NCBI RefSeq assembly: GCF_000163295.1
Contig: NZ_GG700527.1
Coordinates: 1,121,454-1,185,453 of the forward strand
DNA from: Anaerococcus vaginalis ATCC 51170
GTDB taxonomy: Bacteria; Bacillota; Clostridia; Tissierellales; Peptoniphilaceae
DNA length: 64,000 nt
Direction: 5' to 3'
Positions 18,110 through 27,210 of this stretch are shown here, piece by piece. The position numbers and the translations under genes were made by a program. The notes under the pieces are model-generated. The model was not told the DNA's origin. It searched no databases and worked only from the letters and a program-made list of their open reading frames with translations. How positions within the stretch are numbered: position 1 is the first letter of the stretch; each line of letters opens with the position of its first letter.

Positions 18110-19807
18110 TTAAAGTAAATATGGATCGTCTTCTGGTTTTATAAATTTTTTAGGATCATAGTCTGTTTTTATTTCTTCCCATTCTTTCATAGACAAATCT
18201 TTGCTAGGTTTATCCAATTCTTTATGAGCATTGTTTGCTTTATAATTTGCTTGTCTTGAATCCCTTTTACTTAATTCTAAATCAACATCATTAATGTCAA
18301 TTTCTAAAACCTTAGCAAGTCTTTCTCCATAATCTTTATCTGCTTGATAGCAATGATTTATCCATCTATGTTTAATTTGTAGCGTCGTATCTTTCATGTG
18401 TCTTGCAGTATTTTCACATAAAACTTCTTTTTGATCGTCTGTCATTGCTCTATAAAGCATTCCTGGTTGAGTGTAATAATCTTGATCTTCTTTTCTATAA
18501 TCATATCTATAAACATCTCCACCATTTTGTTTTGGCTCATATCCTTTAGGATCTTCTTCCCAATTTCCATAAGAATTTGGTTCATAATGATTTTCTCCAC
18601 CAAGATTTCCATCAATTCTCATAAGACCATCTCTATGCCAAGGATGATAATCTTTTTTATTCATTCCCTTTGGAGAATTTACTGGAATTTGATTATGATT
18701 AACTCCAAGTCTATATCTTTGAGCATCTCCATACATCAAAATTCTTGATTGCAGCATCCTATCTGGAGAAAATGAAATTCCTGGAACATTATTTCCTGGA
18801 CTAAATGCAGATTGTTCTACATCTTGAAAATAATTTTCCGGATTTTTATTTAATTCAAATTCTCCAACTTCGATGAATGGATGATCTTTTTTTAACCACA
18901 TCTTTGTCAAATCAAATGGATTTACTTCCATATTATTAGCTTCATCTTCACTCATAACTTGAATATACATCTTCCACTTAGGATATTTCTTTTTTTCTAT
19001 AGCCTCAAAAAGATCTCTTTGATGTGAATCAGGATCCATTCCTTTTACTTTTTCAGCTTCTTGGTCTGTAAGATTTTGAATTCCTTGTTGGGATCTAAAA
19101 TGAAATTTTACCCAAGTTCTTTCATTATCTTCATTAATTAAAGAATAAGTGTGAGAACCAAACCCATGCATATATCTATAAGATGATGGAATTCCTCTGT
19201 CACTCATTGTAATTGTTACTTGAAGAAGAGATTCTGGCAACGAAGACCAAAAATCCCAATTGCTATTAGGACTTCTCATGTTATTTTTTGGATCTCTTTT
19301 TACAACGCGATTTAAATCTATAAATTTCATAGGATCTCTAAAGAAAAATACTGGAGTATTATTTCCAACTAAATCCCAGTTACCTTCTTCTGTATAAAAT
19401 TTTAGAGCAAATCCTCTAATATCTCTATCTGCATCTGCAAATCCTCTTTCTCCTGCAACAAGAGAAAATCTTGCAAACATTTCTGTTTTCTTTCCTACTT
19501 TAGAAAAAATTTTTGCCTTAGTATATTTGCTTATATCATTTGTAACTGTAAATGTTCCAAAAGCTCCTGAACCTTTTGCGTGCATTCTTCTTTCAGGAAT
19601 AACTTCTCTATTAAAATGAGCATTTTTTTCAAAAAGCCAAGTATCTTCAAAAACTATTGGACCTCTTCTTCCTGCTGTCATTGAATCTTGATTATTTTCT
19701 ACTGGAGCTCCAGAAGCTCTTGTAATTTTAGGATTTTCGCCCTTAGTATTATTTCTACTAGGTAAGTTGTCTCCTAAATTATTCTTATCCATTGGATTTT
19801 TTTTCAT
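18110..19807 (-). CDS. katA: Monofunctional haem catalase
   Basis: A 565-residue clade-type haem catalase that dismutates hydrogen peroxide. The distal His76 lies in [13 protein letters not shown], the distal Asn in [13 protein letters not shown] (149-150), and the proximal Tyr in [14 protein letters not shown]. All core regions are present. Relative to the usual ~480-500 residues it has about 40 extra N-terminal hydrophilic residues, with no signal peptide. GGAGGG precedes the ATG. It is monocistronic, bounded by a terminator and an ABC pseudogene. Catalase is notable if the host is an anaerobe. Confidence 0.96.
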   Translation of the reverse strand: MKKNPMDKNNLGDNLPSRNNTKGENPKITRASGAPVENNQDSMTAGRRGPIVFEDTWLFEKNAHFNREVIPERRMHAKGSGAFGTFTVTNDISKYTKAKIFSKVGKKTEMFARFSLVAGERGFADADRDIRGFALKFYTEEGNWDLVGNNTPVFFFRDPMKFIDLNRVVKRDPKNNMRSPNSNWDFWSSLPESLLQVTITMSDRGIPSSYRYMHGFGSHTYSLINEDNERTWVKFHFRSQQGIQNLTDQEAEKVKGMDPDSHQRDLFEAIEKKKYPKWKMYIQVMSEDEANNMEVNPFDLTKMWLKKDHPFIEVGEFELNKNPENYFQDVEQSAFSPGNNVPGISFSPDRMLQSRILMYGDAQRYRLGVNHNQIPVNSPKGMNKKDYHPWHRDGLMRIDGNLGGENHYEPNSYGNWEEDPKGYEPKQNGGDVYRYDYRKEDQDYYTQPGMLYRAMTDDQKEVLCENTARHMKDTTLQIKHRWINHCYQADKDYGERLAKVLEIDINDVDLELSKRDSRQANYKANNAHKELDKPSKDLSMKEWEEIKTDYDPKKFIKPEDDPYLL

Positions 19808-19897
19808 ATTCCCTCCTTCTTAATAAAATATTTTCATCTATTTTAAATATACCCTAAGAAGAATCTTTGAAACTTAGAAGATTAGAAGAAATATCTT

Positions 19898-20492
19898 TTA
19901 ATAATTTAAAATATTTAAAATTTTATTTCTGTATTCAATAAATTTATCACTTGTCCTATCTCTTGGATAGTCCAAATTTATATCTACAACTTCTTTTACC
20001 TACAGGCCTTGGCTCCATTATTATAATTTTTGTAGACATATAAACAGCTTCTTCTACATCGTGAGTTACCATAATCATTAAATTTTTAATTTCTTGCCAC
20101 AAATTTAAAATTTCATCTTGCAAATTCATTCTTGTAAAAGCATCAAGGCTTCCCAAAGGCTCATCAAGTAAAAATATTTCTGGTTTTGAAATCATAGTTC
20201 TAATCAACGAAACTCTTTGTGCCATTTTTCCTGACAATTCTTTTGGATAAGAATTTTTAAATTCTATAAGTCCAACTTTTTTTAGCATTTTATCAATTTC
20301 TTTCTCATCAATTTTCTCTTCGTTTTTTAATGATCCAGAAAATCCTACATTTTCTCCAACGCTTAGCCAAGGAAAAAGCCTAGGTTTTTGAAAGACCATG
20401 CCCTTTCTTGATGACGGTTTATCAATAATTTTTTTATCTAATAAAATTTCCCCTTGGCTTGGTTTTATTAAACCAGAAATTAATTGTTTTTT
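19898..20492 (-). pseudogene. Decayed ABC transporter ATPase (SsuB/TauB/nitrate-type)
   Basis: Minus-strand sequence encodes an ABC ATPase lacking its N-terminus. Readable parts are QLISGLIKPSQGEILLD, MVFQKPRLFPWLSVGENV (Q-loop), LSGKMAQRVSLIRT (a signature motif altered from LSGGQ), FLLDEPLGSLD (Walker B) and MVTHDVEEAV (H-loop). A TAA stop at 20493-20495 sits directly before QLISGL, so Walker A is gone. Near 20006 the frame shifts: the open frame ends at 19956 with a nonsense tail, while the next frame gives VKEVVDINLDYPRDR and runs to the TAA at 19898. Two independent lesions make it non-functional. No permease or binding protein partners remain nearby. Confidence 0.88.
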
Positions 20493-20672
20493 TTATTATG
20501 AAATCAATTATGCGAATTCCTATTAATTTAGTAAAAATTAATTTTAAATTTTTTTCCAAATAAAATTAATAATTGTAAATCAATAAAACTCTAAAATTTA
20601 TAATTCAATATTTCTCCTTATTTTTATTTTTTACTTATGGTATATTAAAATTAAGAAAAAGGAAATGATAGT

Positions 20673-22790
20673 ATGGAAAATAATAAAAAAATAAGCCTCA
20701 GCATTCTTTCTGATATTCATATTTTGGCAAGATCTTTGATGGCTAATAACAAAGAATTTAATATGGCTATCAAATATGACAGAAAATTTTTGGTTGAAGG
20801 CGAAGGGCTTTTGAAAAGAGCATTAGAGCTTGCAAGTCTTAATGATAGCAAATATATAATAATTCCTGGCGATTTGACAAAAGATGGAGAAAAAAAATCT
20901 CATCTAGAAGTTATGGAAACTTTAAAATCTTGGACCTATGAAAATCCACAAAGAAAAATATTTTTAATTCCAGGAAATCATGATATAAATAACAAGCAGG
21001 CTTTTGATTATAAAAATCTCAAAAAAACTGATGGAATTGAACCTAGAGAATTTTTTGAAATATATGATTTTTTGTACAAAGATAAGGTTTTGGAATTTTA
21101 TAAAAATTCTAATATTTTTAAATCTCATCTTGATTTTATAAACAAAAAATTTAATAGAGATTTTAAATATTCTTATTATTGCCAAGGATATGGCTCTTAT
21201 CTTGCAAGAATTGATAATAATTTAGAAAATAAAAATTCTCTAACTTTACTTTTTATTGACACTTCAATTTATTCTTGTGATTATGAACAAAATCATAAGG
21301 ATGGCAAAACAAATGTGGTTGGAGCCCTTGATAAAAATGTTATGAAATGGGCGATTGAAAAAATCGATGAGGCTAAAGGTAGAAAAGATATGATTTTTGT
21401 AATATCTCATCATGCTTTAATTCCAAATTTTAGAGATCAAAGACTCGTCTTGGGACCTTTTATAATAAAAAATTGGAATGAAAAATATATTGACGATGAT
21501 CCTAGAATAAATGATAGGCTTCCAATTGAGGTTTTGGCAGATATGGGAGTAAAATTTTTATTTACAGGTCACCTGCATGAAAATGGAACTGCAAAATATA
21601 AATCTGTTTTGGGAAATGAAATATTTAATATTCAAACTGGTTCAACCGTAACCTATCCTCTTCCAATAAGACACATTAATGTTTTGGATGATATAGAAGA
21701 ATTTAATGGATTTTCTGTTGATTTAAAAACTCAATTAATCAAATCTTTTTCTTACGAAAATTTATCAGGAGAAACAATAAAAATAGAAAATTCAATTGCC
21801 TACGCTCTAGAAAATCAATTATCACTAAAGGATGTTTTGTTTAATTACGTTCATTCCATGGCAAAAAATCCTATGATTTCTGAAATGAATATTAAAAAAT
21901 TTTTAATTGATAGGATAAACACAGCTTTAAAAATAAATCTTCCAAAAAAAGGATATATAGGAGAAATTTTAAAATTTTACAAGGATAAATTCCCAATTCA
22001 TATTGAAAAATTAGGTTTTATAAATATTTTTGATGCAGATGGGGAAATGTTTATAAAAATAGATTCATACAGGTCTCATGCCATAATAAAAGCAAAAGAT
22101 TTGGAAGAATGCCTAGAGATTTTGATTGAGCAATTTGAAGAAAAAATAATGACAACAGACAATATAATTTATTATTACGATAAGCTTATGAAAAAAGGTA
22201 TTTCTATGCCAATTTCAAAAGACGGTCATAGCTTATATGATTTTTCAAATTATATTTACCAATACAAGGCGCTTGATGAAAAGACAACTCCATCTTATGT
22301 AGTTGAATTTATGGCAAAATTAAATAATCCAAATTATTCAATCACAGACCAAATAATTGATTATTGCCAAGATGAAATTAATGAAATTTTTGAATTTTTA
22401 ACAAAAAATATAAGATTTGAAATTGATGGTTCAAAAGATAAATTTTTTAATAAATTAGTTTCTATAAAGGGAATATTTTTTAATAGTTTAATTAAATATT
22501 TAAAAAGAAAATCAAATAATTTGTTCGACCTTCTAACTTTTATTTCCAAATTTATTTTGAAAAAAAGAAGAGTTGAAGGAGTCGACCTTGCAAAATATAT
22601 AGTAAATTATAAAAAAATCACAAATATAAAACAAAATTTAGGTAAAAAAATGCTAGGAAGAGCAAATCTTAGATCATATATAATAGATTTAGTAAAATCA
22701 ATCAACAACGAAGTAATTGAAACTTACGAAAATGAAGATTTAAATGAAAGAGATCATTATTTTTCTTATGTAGAATACGAAGATGAATAA
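20673..22790 (+). CDS. Large cytoplasmic metallophosphoesterase
   Basis: A 705-residue protein. The first ~330 residues form a calcineurin-like phosphoesterase: SDIH (13-16), PGDLTKDG (65-72), GNHD (101-104), an HH pair in VISHHA near 246 and TGHLHE near 299. These supply the two-metal site. Residues ~350-705 are a helical region I do not recognise, ending in a charged tail. There is no signal peptide, so it is probably cytoplasmic. An AAGGAAATGAT segment precedes the ATG. Substrate unknown; nucleotide or phosphodiester cleavage is possible. It stands alone between an ABC remnant and a terminator. Confidence 0.85.
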   Translation: MENNKKISLSILSDIHILARSLMANNKEFNMAIKYDRKFLVEGEGLLKRALELASLNDSKYIIIPGDLTKDGEKKSHLEVMETLKSWTYENPQRKIFLIPGNHDINNKQAFDYKNLKKTDGIEPREFFEIYDFLYKDKVLEFYKNSNIFKSHLDFINKKFNRDFKYSYYCQGYGSYLARIDNNLENKNSLTLLFIDTSIYSCDYEQNHKDGKTNVVGALDKNVMKWAIEKIDEAKGRKDMIFVISHHALIPNFRDQRLVLGPFIIKNWNEKYIDDDPRINDRLPIEVLADMGVKFLFTGHLHENGTAKYKSVLGNEIFNIQTGSTVTYPLPIRHINVLDDIEEFNGFSVDLKTQLIKSFSYENLSGETIKIENSIAYALENQLSLKDVLFNYVHSMAKNPMISEMNIKKFLIDRINTALKINLPKKGYIGEILKFYKDKFPIHIEKLGFINIFDADGEMFIKIDSYRSHAIIKAKDLEECLEILIEQFEEKIMTTDNIIYYYDKLMKKGISMPISKDGHSLYDFSNYIYQYKALDEKTTPSYVVEFMAKLNNPNYSITDQIIDYCQDEINEIFEFLTKNIRFEIDGSKDKFFNKLVSIKGIFFNSLIKYLKRKSNNLFDLLTFISKFILKKRRVEGVDLAKYIVNYKKITNIKQNLGKKMLGRANLRSYIIDLVKSINNEVIETYENEDLNERDHYFSYVEYEDE

Positions 22791-22795
22791 AAAAT

Positions 22796-22834
22796 GGGGC
22801 TTTTGTAGAAATAATTTAATCCTACAAAAGCCCC
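22796..22834. terminator. Bidirectional intrinsic terminator
   Basis: A 13-base stem (GGGGCTTTTGTAG with CTACAAAAGCCCC) is flanked by AAAAA on the left and TAATTTTTTT on the right. It separates the convergent phosphoesterase and crotonase genes. Confidence 0.92.
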
Positions 22835-22846
22835 TAATTTTTTTAA

Positions 22847-23623
22847 TTAAAAATCAGATAAATCTGCTTTTCTTTTTTCAAGGAAAGCTGTCATGCCTTC
22901 TTTTTTGTCGTGAGTCTCAAAAGTTGATGCGAAAGTATTTGCTTCTAATTGAATTCCTGTGTGAAGATCAGATTCTACTCCAAGATTTATAACTTGTTTT
23001 GCAAGTGTTACTGCATAAGATGCTTTTGAAATAATTTTTTCTGCCATTTTTGTACAATAATCAATTAATTCTTCTTTTTCAACAACGTGATTTACAAGAC
23101 CAATTCTGTAAGCTTCGTCAGCTTTTATAGAATCTGTTGTAAAAATTAATTCTTTTGCAATTCCTTTTCCAACAAGTCTTGGAAGTCTTTGAGTTCCACC
23201 AAATCCTGGAATTATTCCAAGACCAACTTCTGGTTGACCAAATAAAGCATTTTTAGATGCAACTCTAATATCACAAGCCATAGAAATTTCACAACCGCCA
23301 CCAAGAGCAAATCCATTTACAGCTGCAATTGTAACTTGTGGCATTTCTTCAAGCATATTAAAAGTTTCATAAGCAAGCATACTCATTGCTCTTCCTTCTT
23401 GAGGTGTAGCATTTACCATTTCAGAAATATCAGCACCAGCTACGAAAGATTTTTCTCCTCCACCAGTAAGAATTAAAACTTTTACATCTTTTCTATCTCT
23501 TATATCTGAAAAAGTTTCATTTAATTCTTTTAAAGTTTCTGAATTTAAAGCATTTAAAGCTTTTGGTCTATCAATAGTTACATAAGCAATTTCATTTTTT
23601 ACATCTACTTTTACGTTATTCAT
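22847..23623 (-). CDS. crt: Enoyl-CoA hydratase / 3-hydroxybutyryl-CoA dehydratase (crotonase)
   Basis: A 258-residue crotonase-fold protein. The CoA/oxyanion segment GGGEKSFVAGADISEM lies at 54-69. The two catalytic glutamates are Glu112 (GGGCEISMACD) and Glu132 (GQPEVGLGIIPG). It hydrates or dehydrates short-chain acyl-CoAs, as in butyrate fermentation. The other butyrate genes are not adjacent, so the crt symbol rests on family resemblance rather than on an operon. Upstream lie a TTGACA promoter and a cre-like site at the expected start of transcription, suggesting catabolite control. Confidence 0.88.
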   Translation of the reverse strand: MNNVKVDVKNEIAYVTIDRPKALNALNSETLKELNETFSDIRDRKDVKVLILTGGGEKSFVAGADISEMVNATPQEGRAMSMLAYETFNMLEEMPQVTIAAVNGFALGGGCEISMACDIRVASKNALFGQPEVGLGIIPGFGGTQRLPRLVGKGIAKELIFTTDSIKADEAYRIGLVNHVVEKEELIDYCTKMAEKIISKASYAVTLAKQVINLGVESDLHTGIQLEANTFASTFETHDKKEGMTAFLEKRKADLSDF

Positions 23624-23645
23624 ATTTTCTCCTTTAAGATTTTTT

Positions 23646-23696
23646 TAAAAACGCTTTCTATAAATTAATCTTATAACATTGATTAATTTTTGTCAA
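23646..23696 (-). promoter_or_regulatory. Promoter of the crotonase gene with overlapping cre-like operator
   Basis: On the minus strand, TTGACA (23691-23696), a 17-base spacer and TAAGAT (23668-23673) form a promoter. AGAAAGCGTTTTTA (23646-23659) matches the CcpA cre consensus TGWAANCGNTNWCA at 8 of 10 defined positions and lies at the predicted transcription start. A bound repressor there would block initiation. Confidence 0.6.
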
Positions 23697-23759
23697 GCAA
23701 ATATAGTAAATAGAATTATAAATTAATTCGAATTTTTTTAAAAATTTGCAAATAAAAAA

Positions 23760-23997
23760 TCCCCTCATCGGGGAATTAAGACTATTTACAATGTATACAA
23801 ACCCTCACGCTAAGAATATCATACGGAAAAAATTAATTTGATTTCAAATTTTAAAATTCGTCAAAAATCGCACTGTTTGAGAGCGTAGCTCGAGTTTGCG
23901 ATTTTAGAATTTTGGAATTTAGAAATCAACAATTTTTGGAGTCCGATATTCGTGCTTGAGGGTTTGTCTATGCTATCAATCCCCTATGGGGAATTTC
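23760..23997. repeat. Fold-back (long imperfect inverted repeat) element of about 240 bp
   Basis: The gap between two same-direction genes is filled by a symmetric structure. Outer hairpins CCCCTCATCGGGG (23761-23773) and CCCCTATGGGG (23981-23991) bracket long arms. Both arms begin ACAAACCCTCA when read inward (from 23797, and complementing to about 23967) and stay complementary with interruptions (GAATATC, GATTTC, AAAATTC). The core is AAAATCGCA/TGCGATTTT around GAGCGTAGCTC. No reading frame is present. It could be a MITE-like element or a very long terminator. The minus-strand outer hairpin at 23761 is followed by TTTTTT, so it can also end transcription of the DUF1846 gene. Confidence 0.7.
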
Positions 23998-25476
23998 TTA
24001 AATATTTAAATATCCTTGTGATAAAACTGGATCTTGGGTGAAATTAAAGTGCATTTTTAAAAGAGTCTTTTTGTCGCTGTCGTTTAAAATTATTGTTGAG
24101 TGAGCATCAAGTCCTTTTAACTTATTTAAATTTTCTAATGCCAAATGACTTACTGGATTTGTTGTTGCTGATATTGAAAGAGCTATCAATACATCGTCAA
24201 CTGATAAGGACTCCTCTTTTTGTTTTAAAATGTCTTCTTTTAATTTCAAAACTGGCTCTAATATATGTGGAGATATTAATGGAATTTCGTCATTTATTCC
24301 AGAAATTTCTTTTAAGGCATTTAAAATACATGCTGCTGGAGATGACATTAATTTTGATTTTTTGCCTGTAACAATTTTTCCGCAGTCAAGTTCAATTGCA
24401 AAAATTTCTGAATTTTTTTCTTTTTGTTTTTCTCTAGCTTTTATGGCAACTATCCTATCTGATGATTCTAAATTTAGTCCACTCATCAAAATTTCTATTT
24501 TTTCTACAGGTTTAAAGTCGGATTTTGCAAGTTTAAAATCTACTAGGGCACTGTAATATCTTCTTATTATTTCATTTTCACAAGCCTTTATTGTTTCTTT
24601 CTCATCGTCGATACAAAAACCAACCATATTTACTCCCATATCAGTTGGAGATTTGTAAGGGCAAACTCCTGAAATTTTTTCAAACATTTGCTTTAAAATA
24701 GGAAAAGCTTCAACGTCCCTATTATAATTTACTGTTGTTTTTCCATAAGCTTCAAGATGATATGGATCGATCATATTTACATCGTTTAAATCGGCTGTAG
24801 CTGCTTCATAGGCTATATTTACTGGGTGTTTTAAAGGAAGGTTCCACACTGGAAAAGTTTCAAATTTTGCATAGCCTGCGTTTATTCCTCTTTCATTTTC
24901 CAAATACATTTGTGAAAGACATGTTGCAAGTTTTCCACTTCCAGGTCCTGGTCCTGTTATAACTACCAAGTCCCTACTTGTTTGTATATAATCATTTTTT
25001 CCAAAACCATCTTTGCTTATAATATGAGGAATATTATTTGGATAACCTTCAATGTCATAAGTCTTATAATTTTTTATATTTAAACTATCAAGATATTTTC
25101 CATATTTTATAGCTGATGGTTGGTTATCGAATTGAGTTATCACTATTGAATTTACAAAAAATCCCAAATCCTCAAAAGAAGTTTTTAGTCTTAAAACTTC
25201 TGTGTCATAACCTATATCAAGATCTGATCTGATTTTATTTGATTCAATATCATTTGCGTTTATTACGATTACAATTTCAGTAATATCTTTTAATTTTTTT
25301 AACATTTGTAATTTAGAATCAGGCAAAAATCCTGGCAAAACTCTTGATGCGTGAGAATCATCAAATAATTTTCCGCCAAATTCAAGATACAACTTATCAA
25401 ATTCTTTTATTCTTTCCTCTATTTTTTCCGACTGGATTTTTATATATTTATCATTATTAAAAGCTTTTTTTATCAT
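23998..25476 (-). CDS. DUF1846 (UPF0371) family protein
   Basis: A 492-residue soluble protein whose length, N-terminus (KIQSEKIEERIKEFDKLYLEFGGKLFDDSHASRVLPGF) and internal VVITGPGPGSGKLATCLSQMY segment match the UPF0371/DUF1846 family of Gram-positives. The GPGPGSGK segment looks like a phosphate-binding loop. The biochemical role is not established. GGAGG and a TATAAT-like -10 lie upstream of the ATG, and the gene has its own transcription unit downstream of the apbE terminator. Confidence 0.88.
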   Translation of the reverse strand: MIKKAFNNDKYIKIQSEKIEERIKEFDKLYLEFGGKLFDDSHASRVLPGFLPDSKLQMLKKLKDITEIVIVINANDIESNKIRSDLDIGYDTEVLRLKTSFEDLGFFVNSIVITQFDNQPSAIKYGKYLDSLNIKNYKTYDIEGYPNNIPHIISKDGFGKNDYIQTSRDLVVITGPGPGSGKLATCLSQMYLENERGINAGYAKFETFPVWNLPLKHPVNIAYEAATADLNDVNMIDPYHLEAYGKTTVNYNRDVEAFPILKQMFEKISGVCPYKSPTDMGVNMVGFCIDDEKETIKACENEIIRRYYSALVDFKLAKSDFKPVEKIEILMSGLNLESSDRIVAIKAREKQKEKNSEIFAIELDCGKIVTGKKSKLMSSPAACILNALKEISGINDEIPLISPHILEPVLKLKEDILKQKEESLSVDDVLIALSISATTNPVSHLALENLNKLKGLDAHSTIILNDSDKKTLLKMHFNFTQDPVLSQGYLNI

Positions 25477-25545
25477 TCCTACCTCCTAAATACAGATTAT
25501 ATTATATACTAGATGAAAAAATTTTTGAATATTTTTATAAAAAAA

Positions 25546-25563
25546 GATGCGAAATATCGCATC
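25546..25563 (-). terminator. Intrinsic terminator after apbE
   Basis: An 18-base palindromic hairpin (GATGCGA...TCGCATC) lies 18 bases past the apbE stop. It is followed on the minus strand by TTTTTTT. Confidence 0.88.
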
Positions 25564-25580
25564 AAATTTTTTAAAAAATT

Positions 25581-26735
25581 TTATTTTTCTTTTACTTCGT
25601 ATTTGTCCCAATTTTCAGTTTTAAATGTATTGCCATCTTTGTCAATCCAATAAGCTTCTGCATTAAATTTTTTGACTAATTTTTTTCCTTCTTCCAAATC
25701 TTTTATAAAAAGAGCTGTTGAAAGGGCATCTGCATAGGCAATATTATCTGTTATTACTGAAACAGATTTAAATTTTGTTGATGGATAATTTGTATCTGGA
25801 TCTATAATGTGATGATATTTTTTTCCATCAATTTCAAAATATCTTTCATAATCTCCACTTGTTACAACTGATGTCTTATTTACAGAAACTACTGAAGCAT
25901 AAGGATGATCTTCTGATAGTGATGGATCTTTTATTGCAATTTTAAATTTCCCCGATGGTCTTGTAGGATTTTTTCCAATTATTGCAACGTCGCCACCAAC
26001 TGATAAAATTCCAGTTTGAAGTCCTTTTTCCATCAATTCTTTTTTTATTAATTCAGTTGCGTAGCCTTTTCCAATTCCACCAATATCAATTTGAACATTT
26101 TTATCATTAATGTATGCTGTTTGATTTTTTTCATCTATTTCTATGGCATCTATATTTCTATATTTTCCTGCTTCTTCGAGCTGTTTGTCTGATGGAAGTT
26201 TTATATTTTCTGGATCTTTTTCACTTTTTTCTCTTAAATCAAGCCATATTTTTAAAACTCTGCCGTATGCAATGTTTATATCGCCATCAGTTTCCTTGTA
26301 CCATTTTTTTCCTTCTTTTAAAATATCAATTATTTTTTTGTCAACTTTGACTTTTTCTTTTCCAGCATTTTCGTTTATTGTGGAAAAATTATTTACCTTA
26401 TCAAATTTATCATAATTATTAAATAATTTATGATATTCTGCCATTCTTTGTTCAACTAAATCTTTGTATTTGTTAAATTCTTCTTCATTTTTGCAATAAG
26501 CAGTAAAAGTTGTTATTGTGTCAAAGTATTCATAAATTGTTGCCTCAAATTTTTTCAATTGATTTTCGTCAACATTATTTGAATTGTTTGAAGAAATTTT
26601 CTTATCATCACTCAATTCACTTTTAATATTGCTTTTTGCTTCCGGTTTAACTTTTTCAATTTTTTTATTACATGATGAAAGTGCTAAACATAAGCCTAGC
26701 ACCACACAAGTCATTTTTATTTTTTTATTTTTCAA
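25581..26735 (-). CDS. apbE: FAD:protein FMN transferase (ApbE), lipoprotein
   Basis: A 384-residue exported lipoprotein: signal peptide with lipobox LSSC giving lipidated Cys22, then a Lys/Ser-rich linker to about residue 55. The ApbE domain has IDIGGIGKGYATELI, LSVGGDVAIIG and the C-terminal YADALSTALFIK segment. ApbE attaches FMN covalently to threonine in flavoproteins such as RnfG/NqrC subunits or extracellular reductases. No Rnf or reductase genes lie nearby. It is the last gene of a five-gene operon with the branching enzyme, which offers no functional link. Confidence 0.93.
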   Translation of the reverse strand: MKNKKIKMTCVVLGLCLALSSCNKKIEKVKPEAKSNIKSELSDDKKISSNNSNNVDENQLKKFEATIYEYFDTITTFTAYCKNEEEFNKYKDLVEQRMAEYHKLFNNYDKFDKVNNFSTINENAGKEKVKVDKKIIDILKEGKKWYKETDGDINIAYGRVLKIWLDLREKSEKDPENIKLPSDKQLEEAGKYRNIDAIEIDEKNQTAYINDKNVQIDIGGIGKGYATELIKKELMEKGLQTGILSVGGDVAIIGKNPTRPSGKFKIAIKDPSLSEDHPYASVVSVNKTSVVTSGDYERYFEIDGKKYHHIIDPDTNYPSTKFKSVSVITDNIAYADALSTALFIKDLEEGKKLVKKFNAEAYWIDKDGNTFKTENWDKYEVKEK

Positions 26736-26738
26736 AAT

Positions 26739-27209
26739 CTAATCCCTATTATATAAATCTATTACTACCATATCTTTATTTACTTTAATATCTTCTTCAT
26801 TTGCCCAATTTAATAAAATAGCTCCAGCAATTTTTTCTCTAAATTCTTGGAGTTTATTTTCAAGTCCTAGCTCATAAATCAAATCCAAAAATTCCTCGTC
26901 AGCTGAGTATTCATTATAATTTTCAAAAAGCCTATCCCTATCGACGCTTCCCAAATAATCCATAAAAACTTCTCTTGCAAGTTTTTTATTTACAGCTTCG
27001 CGACCTGGCATACAAACAAATTCGTCCATATTATTTTCAATATCAATATAAGATTCTTCTATATCGTCATTGTTATCCATATCATCATTTATTCTTATCA
27101 AATCCAAAGTATCAAGATTTAACCAAATATTTTTTAAATATGAATTATCCCAAATTGTCCATTTTTCTACCAACCAAGAAAGATTGATAGCCTCTTTGTT
27201 TCTACTCAT
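26739..27209 (-). CDS. Acidic protein of unknown function, possibly UPF0158-like
   Basis: A 156-residue soluble acidic protein with no signal peptide or membrane segment. An N-terminal short region is followed by an Asp/Asn/Glu-rich stretch (about 40-62) and a helical C-terminus. The segment from REAVNKKLAREVFMDY to GLENKLQEFREKIAGAILLNWANEEDI resembles UPF0158 proteins (helix, short-Gly-Leu turn, then a tryptophan-containing helix). This is a weak, memory-based match. It starts 1 base after the branching enzyme stop and ends 3 bases before apbE, so it is a real cistron. Confidence 0.6.
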   Translation of the reverse strand: MSRNKEAINLSWLVEKWTIWDNSYLKNIWLNLDTLDLIRINDDMDNNDDIEESYIDIENNMDEFVCMPGREAVNKKLAREVFMDYLGSVDRDRLFENYNEYSADEEFLDLIYELGLENKLQEFREKIAGAILLNWANEEDIKVNKDMVVIDLYNRD

Positions 27210-27210
27210 T

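Noticed and set aside
19808..19897. A PerR box upstream of katA
   Set aside because: I looked for a TTATAATNATTATAA-like palindrome and found only a weak CTAAG-N14-CTTAG pair, not enough to call.
19956..20399. A short but complete ABC ATPase gene of 147 residues
   Set aside because: It lacks Walker A, has an altered signature motif, and its last 15 residues are out of frame with a conserved tail readable in the next frame. It is treated as part of a pseudogene.
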